From positions 186,001 through 250,000 of the forward strand of contig NZ_PVMZ01000017.1 of NCBI RefSeq assembly GCF_003001815.1: DNA of 64,000 nucleotides, read 5' to 3'. Below, in pieces: positions 31,343 through 41,936 of the stretch. The first letter of the stretch is position 1; each line of letters starts with the position of its first letter. Made by a program: the position numbers and the translations under genes. This DNA comes from Actinoplanes italicus (GTDB taxonomy: Bacteria; Actinomycetota; Actinomycetes; Mycobacteriales; Micromonosporaceae). The notes beneath the pieces are model-generated. The model did not search any database, was not told where the DNA came from, and saw only the letters and a program-made list of their open reading frames with translations.

Positions 31343-33124
31343 ATGGCTGTCATGTTCGAGCAGTTCACGATCGTGACCGACCCGGTGGCCGGATCCGTCG
31401 CGCTCTCCGCGATCTTCGCTTCGCTGTCGCTGCTGACACTCTTCGTTCTGCTCGGCGCGGTCCGTATGCGGGCCTGGCTGGCCGGGCTCATCTCGCTCGG
31501 TGTCGCCCTGGTCGTGGCGATCGCCGTCTACGGAATGCCGGTCGGCCAGGCGCTGCTGTCGGCGAGTGAGGGCGCCGCGTTCGGCTTCTTCCCGATCCTG
31601 TGGATCGTCATCAACGCGATCTGGGTCTACAACCTGACGGTCGTGAGTGGCCACTTCGACGTGCTGCGCCGGTCGATGGAACGGGTCAGCCCGGACATGC
31701 GTATCCAGGCGATCATCGTGGCGTTCTGTTTCGGGGCGCTGCTGGAGGCGCTGGCCGGATTCGGTACGCCGGTGGCCGTGACCGTGGTCATGCTGATGGC
31801 GCTCGGCTTCCGGCCGTTGCGGGCGGCGGCGGTGGCGCTGATCGCGAACACTGCTCCGGTCGCCTTCGGAGCCCTGGCCACACCGATCGTCACGCTCGGC
31901 ACGGTCACGTCGGGTGCGGTCGCCGATCCGCGGCTCAACACCGAGACGCTCGGCGCCATGGTCGGCCGGCAGACGCCGATTCTCGCCGTCATCGTACCGC
32001 TGGTGCTGGTGGCCGTGGTCGACGGCCGCCGCGGTGTCCGGCAGACGTGGCCGGTCGCGCTGATCGCGGGTCTGACGTTCGGGGTCGGCCAGTTCGTGGC
32101 GTCGAACTACATCTCGGTCCCGCTGACCGACATCATCGCCGCCCTGATCTCGGCGGCTGCCGTGGTGGCGCTGCTGCGCTTCTGGCGCCCGTCGGAATCG
32201 CCCGACCTGCACGCGACGCCCGATCCCGGCCGTGTCCCGCAGGAGTCGTCCGGCTCGGACCCCTCGCGGGAGCCGACGCCGCTCGCGGCGAAGGGACAAC
32301 AGCCGGCAGCGAGCGAAGGCGCGGGCGAAAGAGCGAGCGAAGGCCGGCGAGCGACGGCGGCGGTGCTGCGGGATCCGCCGGCGGAGGTGCTGCGGGCGTA
32401 CGCGCCGTACCTGATCATCATCGCGATCTTCTCGATCGCGAACCTGGGCCCGGTCAAGCAGGCGCTGGCCGGCGAGCCGTGGACCGTGGTCTTCCCGTGG
32501 CCGGGACTGGATGTCATCGGCGCGAACGGCAAGCCTCTGGCCTCGACGAACTTCACGTTCGGCTGGCTGCCGGCGGCGGGCACCCTGATGATCCTGGCGG
32601 GGTTGCTGACGGCGGTGGTCCTGCGGATCCGTCCGGTGGAGGCGCTGAAGGCGTACGGCCGCACCTATGTCGAGTTGCGGCATGCGATCGTGACGGTGAT
32701 GGCGGTGCTGGCTCTCGCGTACGTCCTCAATCAGTCCGGGCAGACGGCGACGCTGGGGGAGTTGTTCGCGGCGGCGGGTGGGGTGTTCCTGTTCCTGTCG
32801 TCGATCCTCGGGTGGATCGGGGTTGCTGTGACCGGTTCGGATACGTCGGCGAACGCGCTGTTCGGGGCGTTGCAGGTGCAGACCGCGACCGAGGCGGGTT
32901 TGGATCCGGTGCTGCTCGCGGCGGCGAACTCGTCCGGTGGCGTGCTCGGCAAGATGATCAGTCCGCAGAACCTCGCGATCGCGGCGTCGGCGGTCGGCAT
33001 GGCCGGCAAGGAGGGCGACATCTTCCGCCGGGTGGTGGGCTGGAGCCTGGTGCTGCTGCTGTTCATGTGTGTGCTGGTCACCCTGCAGGGGACGCCGGTG
33101 CTCAGCTGGATGGTGCCGCGCTGA
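31343..33124 (+). CDS. L-lactate permease (LctP/LldP) family transporter
   Basis: A 593-aa membrane protein. Recognisable parts are GAAFGFFPILWIVINAIWVYNLTV, GALLEALAGFGTPVAV (family signature), ANTAPVAFGALATPI, GVAVTGSDTSANALFG and SSGGVLGKMISPQNLAIAA. It imports lactate or glycolate with protons. It carries an unusual hydrophilic insert (about residues 284-345, with EGAGERASEGRRATAAV) between helices. ATG 31343 or 31352 could start it. Its last 23 bp overlap the 3' end of the convergent AraC gene. Confidence 0.9.
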   Translation: MAVMFEQFTIVTDPVAGSVALSAIFASLSLLTLFVLLGAVRMRAWLAGLISLGVALVVAIAVYGMPVGQALLSASEGAAFGFFPILWIVINAIWVYNLTVVSGHFDVLRRSMERVSPDMRIQAIIVAFCFGALLEALAGFGTPVAVTVVMLMALGFRPLRAAAVALIANTAPVAFGALATPIVTLGTVTSGAVADPRLNTETLGAMVGRQTPILAVIVPLVLVAVVDGRRGVRQTWPVALIAGLTFGVGQFVASNYISVPLTDIIAALISAAAVVALLRFWRPSESPDLHATPDPGRVPQESSGSDPSREPTPLAAKGQQPAASEGAGERASEGRRATAAVLRDPPAEVLRAYAPYLIIIAIFSIANLGPVKQALAGEPWTVVFPWPGLDVIGANGKPLASTNFTFGWLPAAGTLMILAGLLTAVVLRIRPVEALKAYGRTYVELRHAIVTVMAVLALAYVLNQSGQTATLGELFAAAGGVFLFLSSILGWIGVAVTGSDTSANALFGALQVQTATEAGLDPVLLAAANSSGGVLGKMISPQNLAIAASAVGMAGKEGDIFRRVVGWSLVLLLFMCVLVTLQGTPVLSWMVPR

Positions 33125-33905
33125 GGAAGCGGCCGGGACTGACGCCGAGGATGCGTTTGAAGTGCCGGTTCAGGTGCGGCTGGTCGTGGAAGCCGCTGTC
33201 GGCGGCGACGGATCGCAGCGGCTGTCCGGTAAGGATCAGGCGGCGGGCGGTGTCGACGCGGCGGGAGATCAGGTACTGGTGCGGTGACATGCCGAACTCG
33301 CGGCGGAACGAGCGGACCAGGTGCGCCACGTCGAAGTGCAGCGTGGCGGCCGCGGCGGACAGGGGCAACCCGTCGACGATGTGCTCTTCGAGCAGGTCAC
33401 GCAGCGCGTGGGCGGCGGCGCGAGAGGCGGGCCGGTCGTCAGCGGGATCCCCGAGGTGGCTGCGGAGCCGGGCGAGGGCGAGGGCGAGCAGGCCTTCGGC
33501 GGCGAGTTCCTCCCCGGTGGTACGGACCAGCGCATGCACCCGGGAGATCGCGTGATGCAGGTCGCGGTCGACGATGGCGGGGGTGTCGACGCTGGCGCCG
33601 ATGAGCCGGGCCGGCAGTAGGTGTTCGTCGAGGTAGAGCACGCGTTTGCGGAAGCCGCCGGGCCGGGCCGAGGTGCCGTTGTGCGGGACGCGTGGTGGCA
33701 GGACGGTGACCAGGTCGCCGAAGGCGCCGCGCTCGTGGCGGTCGAGGTCGTAGCGGACGGCGCCGTCGTCGACGAGCAGCACGGTCCAGGTGTCGTGGGC
33801 GTGCATGGGGTAGGCGTGTTCGTCGAAGTGGGCGTGCAGCACTTCCGCCACGCCGTCGAGCGGTGGCCGCCAGGCCTCCAGCCGGTGCACGTCAAAATCG
33901 TACAA
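33102..33905 (-). CDS. AraC-family transcriptional regulator
   Basis: A 267-aa regulator with an N-terminal cupin-like effector domain (HAHFDEHAYPMHAHDTWTVL, VTVLPPRVPHNG) and a C-terminal double HTH (LPLSAAAATLHFDVAHLVRSF, then GMSPHQYLISRRVDTARRLI and SGFHDQPHLNRHFKRILGVS). It overlaps the lactate permease gene tail to tail and is divergent from the DUF2000 gene, with 35 bp between the starts. Regulators of this arrangement often control the adjacent divergent gene. Confidence 0.9.
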   Translation of the reverse strand: MYDFDVHRLEAWRPPLDGVAEVLHAHFDEHAYPMHAHDTWTVLLVDDGAVRYDLDRHERGAFGDLVTVLPPRVPHNGTSARPGGFRKRVLYLDEHLLPARLIGASVDTPAIVDRDLHHAISRVHALVRTTGEELAAEGLLALALARLRSHLGDPADDRPASRAAAHALRDLLEEHIVDGLPLSAAAATLHFDVAHLVRSFRREFGMSPHQYLISRRVDTARRLILTGQPLRSVAADSGFHDQPHLNRHFKRILGVSPGRFLSAAPSS

Positions 33906-33940
33906 GACCAGGTGGGAGCCCTCGGCCGACGATGGGGCGC

Positions 33941-34348
33941 ATGAGGTTCAACTCCAAGATCGCTGTACTGCTGCGGGACGATCTGCTCACCTGGCAGCGC
34001 CTGAATGTGACCGCCTTCCTCGTCTCCGGCCTCGGCACGGCCGTCCCGGAGTTGGTGGGGCTGCCGTACCGCGACGGCGGCGACGTCGAGTACCTGCCGA
34101 TGTTCCGTCAGCCGGTGATGGTGTTCGAGGCGGGCAAGGAACTGCTGACCGCGGCACACGCGCGTGGCCTGGGCCGGGTGGACATGGCGGTGTTCACCTC
34201 GGATCTGTTCGCGACCGCCCACGACGCGGCCAACCGGGATGCGGTCCGGGCGGTCGCCACCGCCGATCTGGACCTCGTGGGGATCGCCGTGCACGGGCCG
34301 CGGAACGCCGTCGACAAGATCGTCAAGGGCGCGCGGATGCACCCCTGA
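33941..34348 (+). CDS. DUF2000 family protein
   Basis: A 135-aa protein beginning MRFNSKIAVLLRDDLLTWQR, followed by NVTAFLVSG and FRQPVMVFEAGKELLTAAH and ending VDKIVKGARMHP. This matches DUF2000 throughout, including length. Function unknown; AraC regulators are common partners. ATG 33941 is preferred to 33932 because family members start with the M-R/K-F-x-x-K motif. Confidence 0.88.
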   Translation: MRFNSKIAVLLRDDLLTWQRLNVTAFLVSGLGTAVPELVGLPYRDGGDVEYLPMFRQPVMVFEAGKELLTAAHARGLGRVDMAVFTSDLFATAHDAANRDAVRAVATADLDLVGIAVHGPRNAVDKIVKGARMHP

Positions 34349-34390
34349 GTCGATTAGTAGCTGTCGCCAACAAATACCAGGGCACGCGCG

Positions 34391-34480
34391 TGGTTACGCA
34401 ACGTGCGGACATTCGCCTCTTGTTACCCGCTAGAAGCCCTCTCGGTAACAGGGAGTGTTACGCAGCCGTTACTAACCCCC
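34391..34480 (+). promoter_or_regulatory. Cluster of GTTAC/GTAAC motifs upstream of the sugar ABC operon
   Basis: Within 90 bp there are GGTTACG (34392), TGTTACC (34421-34427), GGTAACA (34444-34450), TGTTACG (34457) and CGTTACT (34467). The second and third form a perfect inverted TGTTACC-N16-GGTAACA pair. In a GC-rich genome this density is unlikely by chance. Likely regulator-binding sites of the importer operon; the binder is unknown and no regulator gene is adjacent. Confidence 0.5.
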
Positions 34481-34575
34481 TCGTGAAACTCCCTCGTAAG
34501 AGCCGTATGTTGTCGGCAGCAACAAATCGAAGCTACAGCGGCCCGCTCCGGGCCCGATAGAAAGGAGACGCCGAG

Positions 34576-35694
34576 GTGTCCAAGAACTTCCGGGTCCTCG
34601 CCTCCGTCGCCATGGCCGCCACGCTGGCCGCGACCACCGCGTGCAGCAACACCCGCGACACCGAGGAGGCGTCGTCCGGCGGTTCCTCCTCGAACCTGAT
34701 CGGCATCGCCATGCCGACCCGGAGCCTCGAGCGCTGGAACAACGACGGCGCGCACCTCGACGACCTGCTGAAGAAGGCCGGTTACACGACCTCGCTGCAG
34801 TACGCCGACAACAAGGTCGAGCAGCAGATCACCCAGATCGAGAACATGATCAACCAGAACCCGAAGGTTCTCGTTGTCGCCTCGATCGACGGCACCGCGC
34901 TCGGCCCGGTCCTCGAGAAGGCCGCCAACGCGAAGATCAAGGTCATCGCGTACGACCGCCTGATCAACGCCACGCCGAACGTCGACTACTACGCGACCTT
35001 CGACAACTACCTGGTCGGCAAGCTGCAGGGCGAGTTCATCGTCGACAAGCTGGGCCTCAAGGACGGCAAGGGCCCGTTCAACCTCGAGCCCTTCGCCGGT
35101 TCGTCGGACGACAACAACGCCAAGTTCTTCTTCAACGGCGCGTGGGACGTCCTCAAGCCGTACGTCGAGAGCGGCAAGCTGGTCATCCCGTCCGGCAAGA
35201 AGATCGCCGGCGAGGAGGACTGGAAGACCGTCTCCATCACCGGCTGGAAGTCCGAGACCGCGCAGGCGGAGATGGACAACCGGATCAACTCGTTCTACAC
35301 CGGCGGCAAGAAGGTCAACGTCGTCCTGTCCCCGAACGACTCGCTCGCGCTGGGCATCGCGCAGTCGCTGGAGTCCAAGGGCTACAAGCCGGGCGCTGAC
35401 TACCCGCTGATCACCGGTCAGGACGCCGACCTGGCGAACACCAAGAACGTCCTCGCCGACAAGCAGGCCATGACGGTCTGGAAGGACACCCGCACCCTGG
35501 GCGACCAGGTCGCGAAGATGGTCGACGCCATCGTCAAGGGCGGCACCGTCGAGACCAACGACACCAAGACCTACAACAACGGTGTCAAGGTCGTCCCGGC
35601 GTACCTGCTCCCGCCGGTCGTCGTCACCAAGGAGGACGTCAAGTCCAAGCTGGTCGACTCGGGCTTCTACACCGCCGACAAGCTCGGCCTGTAA
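34576..35694 (+). CDS. Sugar ABC transporter substrate-binding lipoprotein (ChvE-like)
   Basis: A 372-aa lipoprotein. Signal and lipobox are VASVAMAATLAATTAC-S (Cys at about 23). The mature part is a type I periplasmic-binding fold: LIGIAMPTRSLERWNNDGAH, QIENMINQNPKVLVVASIDG, VIAYDRLI and DYPLITGQDADLANTKNVL, matching ChvE-type binders of xylose, arabinose, galactose or glucuronate. AAAGGAG lies 8 nt before GTG 34576. First gene of a three-gene importer. Its codon use is the most strongly biased in the window, suggesting high expression. Confidence 0.92.
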   Translation: MSKNFRVLASVAMAATLAATTACSNTRDTEEASSGGSSSNLIGIAMPTRSLERWNNDGAHLDDLLKKAGYTTSLQYADNKVEQQITQIENMINQNPKVLVVASIDGTALGPVLEKAANAKIKVIAYDRLINATPNVDYYATFDNYLVGKLQGEFIVDKLGLKDGKGPFNLEPFAGSSDDNNAKFFFNGAWDVLKPYVESGKLVIPSGKKIAGEEDWKTVSITGWKSETAQAEMDNRINSFYTGGKKVNVVLSPNDSLALGIAQSLESKGYKPGADYPLITGQDADLANTKNVLADKQAMTVWKDTRTLGDQVAKMVDAIVKGGTVETNDTKTYNNGVKVVPAYLLPPVVVTKEDVKSKLVDSGFYTADKLGL

Positions 35695-35703
35695 GTAGAT
35701 CTT

Positions 35704-35736
35704 CCGGCCGGGCCCACCTTCTGCGGGCCCGGCCGG
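35704..35736 (+). terminator. Perfect 12-bp hairpin between binding-protein and ATPase genes
   Basis: CCGGCCGGGCCC (35704-35715) and GGGCCCGGCCGG (35725-35736) pair fully with a 9-nt loop, 9 nt after the stop. Such stems usually protect the binding-protein mRNA or attenuate read-through, so that more binder than ATPase is made. Confidence 0.7.
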
Positions 35737-35771
35737 TCCCCCCGGACGACCTAGAGCAAGCGAGTTGTGCG

Positions 35772-37321
<1,550 letters not shown>

Positions 37322-37325
<4 letters not shown>

Positions 37326-38554
37326 GCGCGTCCACCACTCTTCCGGCGCCGGCGTCCTCGCCCGGTTCCGGTGAGAAGAAGACCGAGGGCGGCTCGCTCG
37401 CCGCCTACCTCGGCGGGAACCTCAAGCAGTACGCCATGATCGCGGCGCTCGTCGTGATCACGCTGTGGTTCCAGTTCGACACGAACGGCCTGATGCTGCT
37501 GCCGAACAATGTCGTGTCGCTGATCCAGCAGAACGCGTACGTGTTCGTGCTGACCATCGGCATGGTCATGATCATCGTGGCCGGTCACATCGACCTGTCG
37601 GTCGGCTCGGTGGTCGCGTTCGTCGGCGGCATCTGCGCGCTGATGATCATGCAGTGGGACGTGTCCTGGCCGGTCGCGGTCGTGCTGTCGATCATCCTCG
37701 GCGGCATCGTCGGCGCCTGGCAGGGCTTCTGGGTCGCCTACGTCGGAATCCCGGCGTTCATCGTCACGCTCGGTGGCATGCTGCTGTTCCGCGGTCTGGC
37801 GATCAACTACGTCGGCACCACGGTCGGCGGCCTGCCCAGCGACTTCAACGCCCTGGCCAACGGCTCGCTGCCCAACTCGCTCGGGTTCATCGGCAACCTC
37901 GACGCGGTCACCGTCCTGATCGGTGCGATCGCGGCGATCGGCCTGGCGGTCAGTCAGATCCGCACCCGCCGCGAGCTGGTCCGCAACGAGCTGCGCACCG
38001 AGCCGTTCGCGGCTTTCGTCGGCAAGCTGGTCGTCGGCGTCGGCGCCATCGGTTACCTGACCTGGCTGCTGGCCAACAGCGCGGGTGGCATGCCGATCGT
38101 GCTGATCATCGTGGCGCTGCTGGTGCTGCTCTACTCGTTCCTGATGAACAACACGATCTTCGGCCGGCACATCTACGCGATGGGTGGCAACCTGCCCGCC
38201 GCCATGCTGTCCGGCGTGAAGACCAAGCGGGTCAACTTCCTGCTGTTCGTCAACATGGGCCTGCTCGCCGGTGTCGCCGCGGTCATCACCACGGCCCGTG
38301 CCGGTTCGGCGGTCGCCGCCGCCGGGCAGAACTACGAGCTCGACGCCATCGCCGCGGCCTTCATCGGCGGCACCGCGGTCAACGGCGGTGTCGGCAAGGT
38401 CACCGGCGCCATCATCGGCGCGCTCATCATGGGTGTGCTCAACATGGGCCTGTCGATCACCAACGTCCGCCCCGAGTGGCAGATGGTCATCAAGGGCCTG
38501 GTGCTCATCGCGGCCGTCGCGTTCGACATCGTGAACAAGCGTCGCGGCAAGTAA
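37322..38554 (+). CDS. Sugar ABC transporter permease (GguB/MmsB-like)
   Basis: A 410-aa membrane protein with about ten helices of the BPD_transp_2 family: MVMIIVAGHIDLSVGSVVAF, IPAFIVTLGGMLLFRGLAI, the FGRHIYAMGGNLPAAMLSGV EAA-like loop, and AAFIGGTAVNGGVGKVTGAI near the C-terminus. The long N-terminal cytoplasmic stretch and about 410-aa length fit the MmsB/GguB branch rather than RbsC. It completes the importer with the two genes upstream. Confidence 0.93.
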
Positions 38555-38590
38555 GCGTCGCGCGTGGGTAAGCCTTCCGGGGGGAAGGTA

Positions 38591-38626
38591 CAGCGCCGTC
38601 CGGCCTCGTGCCGGGCGGCGCTGTTT
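38591..38626 (+). terminator. Operon terminator of the sugar importer
   Basis: CAGCGCCGTCCGGC (38591-38604) pairs over 14 bp (one G-U) with GCCGGGCGGCGCTG (38610-38623), followed by TTT. Confidence 0.8.
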
Positions 38627-38679
38627 ACATTGCTGCGGCACGATTGGCACCGATCGGCCGAACGACGAGGAGACATGAG

Positions 38680-39072
38680 ATGACCAGCATTCCCGACGAG
38701 CTGCTCGACCTGCTGGAGCGGCCGCTGTTCGCGGACCTCGCGACCATCCGGGAGGACGGCACCCCGCAGGTCAACCCGATGTGGTATGCGTGGGACGGCG
38801 AGTTCATCAAGTTCACGCACACGAACTTCCGCAAGAAGTTCAGGAACATCACCGCGAACCCGGCCGTCGCACTGTCGATCATCGACCAGGACAACCCGTA
38901 CCGGTACGTCGAGATCCGCGGTGTCGTCGACCACATCGACCCCGACCCGACCGGCTCGTTCTACGTCGAGCTGGCCAAGCGCTACAGCGCGCCGTTCGGC
39001 ACCGACGCGCCCAAGGACGCGGCCGACCGGGTGATCATCTACGTTCGCCCGACCTTTGCCGGCGGTCACTGA
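38680..39072 (+). CDS. PPOX-class F420/FMN-dependent protein
   Basis: A 130-aa split-barrel flavin/F420-binding protein: LLERPLFADLATIREDGTPQ, NPMWYAWDGEFIKFTHTN, RKKFRNITANPAVALSIIDQ and PYRYVEIRGVVD. The pattern and length match the TIGR03618-type PPOX F420-dependent family. Substrate unknown. ATG 38680 follows GAGGAG at good spacing. Confidence 0.9.
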   Translation: MTSIPDELLDLLERPLFADLATIREDGTPQVNPMWYAWDGEFIKFTHTNFRKKFRNITANPAVALSIIDQDNPYRYVEIRGVVDHIDPDPTGSFYVELAKRYSAPFGTDAPKDAADRVIIYVRPTFAGGH

Positions 39073-39165
39073 CAACCTCGTGGGCCGGTTGCGGTTCGGC
39101 GGTGGTTGCGGTTGGACACTGCTCCTTCCGTACGATCAAAGTGGTGTTGATCTTATGATGACGCG

Positions 39166-39810
39166 ATGCTGTCGTCGCCGATCGTGCTGGACCAGGAACT
39201 ACTGACCGCCGCCGCCGAGGCGGACGGCTTCATGCCGGCCGACGAGGGGCGGGCGCTCGCCGAGGCCGCCCTCGCCGCACCCGCCGGCCCGATCCTGGAG
39301 GTCGGCAGCTACCTGGGCAAATCGACGCTCTACCTTGCCGCCGCGGCCCGCGCCCGCGGCGGCAAGGTGGTGACCGTCGACCACCACCGCGGCTCCGAGG
39401 AGCACCAGGTGGGATGGGAGTACCACGACCCGGGACTCGTCGACCCGGCCGTCGGAAAGATCGACACCCTGCCCGGTTTCCGCCGCACCATCGCGCTGGC
39501 CGGCGCCGAGGACGTCGTCGTCGCCGTCGTGACGCGCGCCGAGGACTTCGCGGGCCTGTGGTCCACGCCGCTGGCGCTGCTGTTCCTCGACGGCAGCCAC
39601 ACCGACGAATCCGCCCAGCGCGACCTCGACAGCTGGACACCGCACCTGGCGCCGGGCGGGGTCCTCGCCATCCACGACGTGTTCCCCGACCCGGCCGACG
39701 GCGGGCAGGCGCCCTACCGCATCTACCGCAAAGCCCTCGACAGCGGCGGCTACACCGAGCTCACCGGCCGCGGTTCGCTGCGGCTGCTGCGCCGACACCC
39801 GGCGTCCTGA
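39166..39810 (+). CDS. Class I SAM-dependent methyltransferase (Methyltransf_24-like)
   Basis: A 214-aa enzyme with motif I ILEVGSYLGKSTLYLA, motif II region VVTVDHHRGSEEHQ, DGSHTDESAQRDLDSW and LAPGGVLAIHDVF. The order matches CmcI/Methyltransf_24-type O-methyltransferases, acceptor unknown. A TATGAT box (39153-39158) seven nt before the ATG suggests a leaderless transcript. Its last 50 bp overlap the 3' end of the convergent gene. Confidence 0.85.
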   Translation: MLSSPIVLDQELLTAAAEADGFMPADEGRALAEAALAAPAGPILEVGSYLGKSTLYLAAAARARGGKVVTVDHHRGSEEHQVGWEYHDPGLVDPAVGKIDTLPGFRRTIALAGAEDVVVAVVTRAEDFAGLWSTPLALLFLDGSHTDESAQRDLDSWTPHLAPGGVLAIHDVFPDPADGGQAPYRIYRKALDSGGYTELTGRGSLRLLRRHPAS

Positions 39811-40789
39811 AGATCTCCGACCTCGGATGGGCCGCGTGCAGGGCGTCGACGGCCAGCACCACCGCCGCTGCGGTCCACGTGGTCCGTTCCACCGGCCAGC
39901 GCACCCCGTCGGTCAGCACCAGCCCCGTCCAGTACGAACCGTCCGGCTCCCGCAGATGCTGCATCGCCGCGACCAGCCCGGTCGCGGCGTCGCGGTCACC
40001 GATCGCATCGAGTGCCAGCGCCAGCTCGCACGTCTCGGCACCCGTCACCCATGGCTGATCCGATACGCAGCGCGCACCGCGGCCCGGCACCACGAACTCG
40101 TCCCACCGTTCCCGCAGCCGGGTCGTCGCGCCCTCCCCGCGCAGCGCGCCCCCCAGCACCGGGTAGTACCAGTCCATCGAGTACCGGCTCTTGTCGGCGA
40201 ACACCTCCGGATGCCGGCGGATCGCGTGCCCCAGCAGGTCGGCGGCCAGCTCCCAGTCCGGCTGCGGCTCACCGACCCGGTCGGCGATCGCGATTCCGCA
40301 GCGCAGCGCCTGGTGAATGCTCGACGATCCGGTCAGCAGCGCCACCTCGTCACCGGCCGCCCACCAGATCTCCCCGCCGGCGGCCTGGCACCCGGTCACG
40401 AAATCCAGCGCGGCCCTGACGGCCGGCCACAGCCGGGCCAGGAAGTCCTCGTCACCGGTGCACAGGAAGTGATGCCAGCAGCCGACCGCGAGATAGGCCG
40501 CGTGGTTCGTCTCGGCCGTGGCGTCGGCGACCACCCCGTTCTCGTAGCGCGACGCCCAACTCCCGTCAGCGCGTTGAGTACGACGCAGCCAGTCGTAGGC
40601 TGCCTCGGCCCGCTCGGTCTCCCCGCCCACGTCGAGGGCCATCGCGGCCTCGACGTGATCCCAAGGGTCGAGCTGGGCTTTCTCATGCCACGGAATCGCG
40701 CCGGTGGCCTCCTGCTCCGCGGCGATGCTGGCGACCGTGGCCCGGATGTCGTCGGCGCTCAGCACGCCCGGTAGATCAGGCACCGACAC
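39761..40789 (-). CDS. (alpha/alpha)6-barrel-type protein, prenyltransferase/GH15-like
   Basis: A 342-aa, Trp- and helix-rich protein: QLDPWDHVEAAMALDVGG, DWLRRTQRADGSWASRY, ETNHAAYLAVGCWHHFL, YSMDWYYPVLGG and WVTGAETCELALALDA. Repeated helix-G-S-W patterns suggest an (alpha/alpha)6 toroid, as in squalene-cyclase/prenyltransferase repeats and GH15 glucoamylases. Databases tend to name such proteins prenyltransferase, but neither activity is shown. It overlaps the upstream methyltransferase by 14 bp, so they are translationally coupled. Confidence 0.75.
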   Translation of the reverse strand: MSVPDLPGVLSADDIRATVASIAAEQEATGAIPWHEKAQLDPWDHVEAAMALDVGGETERAEAAYDWLRRTQRADGSWASRYENGVVADATAETNHAAYLAVGCWHHFLCTGDEDFLARLWPAVRAALDFVTGCQAAGGEIWWAAGDEVALLTGSSSIHQALRCGIAIADRVGEPQPDWELAADLLGHAIRRHPEVFADKSRYSMDWYYPVLGGALRGEGATTRLRERWDEFVVPGRGARCVSDQPWVTGAETCELALALDAIGDRDAATGLVAAMQHLREPDGSYWTGLVLTDGVRWPVERTTWTAAAVVLAVDALHAAHPRSEIFRTPGVGAAAAANRGR

Positions 40790-41498
40790 CCACGGTCACC
40801 TCCTCCTTTTTCAGATAGATCGCCACACTCTTGCCGATCAGCGGATTCAGCGCCTGCTCCAGCACCCGCGTCAGAGCCGGTTTGTCGGTGATATCCCAGA
40901 CCAACATCCTGTGGTACGCCTTCGTGAGCCCCGCGTCGCCGATGGCGCACTTCAGCCACCAGTACGGGCTGTGCAGCGCGTGCGCGAACCCGTTGCCGGT
41001 CACCGTCAGCCCTGCCGAGCGCAGCCGGTCGGAGAGCTCGTCCTCCTTGTAGATGCGGACGTGACCGCCCTCGTTCGCGTGATACTCGTCCGACAGCGCC
41101 CAGCACACCCGCTCCGGCAGCCAGCGCGGCACCGTCACCGCCGCCAGCCCGCCCGGCCGCAGCACCCGGGTCATCTCCCGGATCGCCGTCACATCGTCCG
41201 GGATGTGCTCCAGCACCTCCGACGCGATGATCCGGTCGAAGCTGGCATCCGGGAACGGCAGGCACAGCAGATCACCCTGGACGGTCGTGGCGCTGGCCGT
41301 GACCGGGACCTCCCCGGCGAGCTCCATCGCCGTACACCACGACGCGGTAGTGGCCAGATCCTTCTCGTTCAGATCCAGGGCGACGACATCCGCGCCCCGC
41401 CGGTACGCCTCGAAGGTGTGCCGGCCCTCGCCGCAACCCAGATCGAGGACCCGCATCCCAGGCCGCACATCAAGCCGGTCGTAGTCGACGGTCAACAA
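40776..41498 (-). CDS. Class I SAM-dependent methyltransferase (Methyltransf_11)
   Basis: A 240-aa methyltransferase: GMRVLDLGCGEGRHTFEAYR (motif I), ADVVALDLNEKDL, FPDASFDRIIASEVLEHIPD (motif II/post I) and LRPGGLAAVTVPRWLPE (motif III). It starts at TTG 41498 with AGGAA upstream. It is coupled to the (alpha/alpha)6 gene and follows the GT4 gene after a 438-bp repeat-rich gap. Likely modifies a glycoside or lipid made by this cluster (inference). Confidence 0.85.
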   Translation of the reverse strand: MLTVDYDRLDVRPGMRVLDLGCGEGRHTFEAYRRGADVVALDLNEKDLATTASWCTAMELAGEVPVTASATTVQGDLLCLPFPDASFDRIIASEVLEHIPDDVTAIREMTRVLRPGGLAAVTVPRWLPERVCWALSDEYHANEGGHVRIYKEDELSDRLRSAGLTVTGNGFAHALHSPYWWLKCAIGDAGLTKAYHRMLVWDITDKPALTRVLEQALNPLIGKSVAIYLKKEEVTVGVGA

Positions 41499-41673
41499 TG
41501 TGTTCCTACCCGCCCTTTCGTTGCCCGTGCCGGGCCTACTGGTCAGTAACCCTCGTGCATTGTCGCTGGCGGTCCGCTCCCCCTGATGCGGCAGGGTCCC
41601 CCATTCGATCTAGACCGTCCCCGGCCCATCCCCAGCCCGCCCCGCCTCGTGCCGCCCCGCCTCGGTCCTCGCC

Positions 41674-41727
41674 TGCGCCGCTCCGCCTCGGTCCCTGCCC
41701 TGCGCCGCTCCGCCTCGGTCCCTGCCC
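41674..41727. repeat. 27-bp tandem repeat, two perfect copies
   Basis: 41674-41700 and 41701-41727 are identical 27-mers starting TGCGCCGCTCCGCC; a partial third follows. They lie in the 438-bp gap (41499-41936) between the GT4 and methyltransferase genes, for which no gene is supported. Confidence 0.8.
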
Positions 41728-41798
41728 TGCGCCGCTTTACCTCGTGTCGGCTTGCCTTTTGCGCAGTTCCGCCTCTCGCGGGCCGGCCTTGCGCCGGT

Positions 41799-41854
41799 CC
41801 TGCTGCGCGGTGCCTGCTGCGCGGTGCCTGCTTCGCGGTGCCTGCCTCGCGGTG
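41799..41854. repeat. 14-bp tandem repeat, four copies
   Basis: CCTGCTGCGCGGTG at 41799 and 41813, then CCTGCTTCGCGGTG at 41827 and CCTGCCTCGCGGTG at 41841, with a fifth truncated unit. A 14-bp period is not a multiple of three, so the array is not coding. Confidence 0.8.
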
Positions 41855-41936
41855 CCTGCCTGGTGCCGGCCCGCGCCGCACCGGCGGGCCTTGCATCGGG
41901 CCTGCCTCGCGCCGCCGGTGCGGCCGGTCCGCGTGG

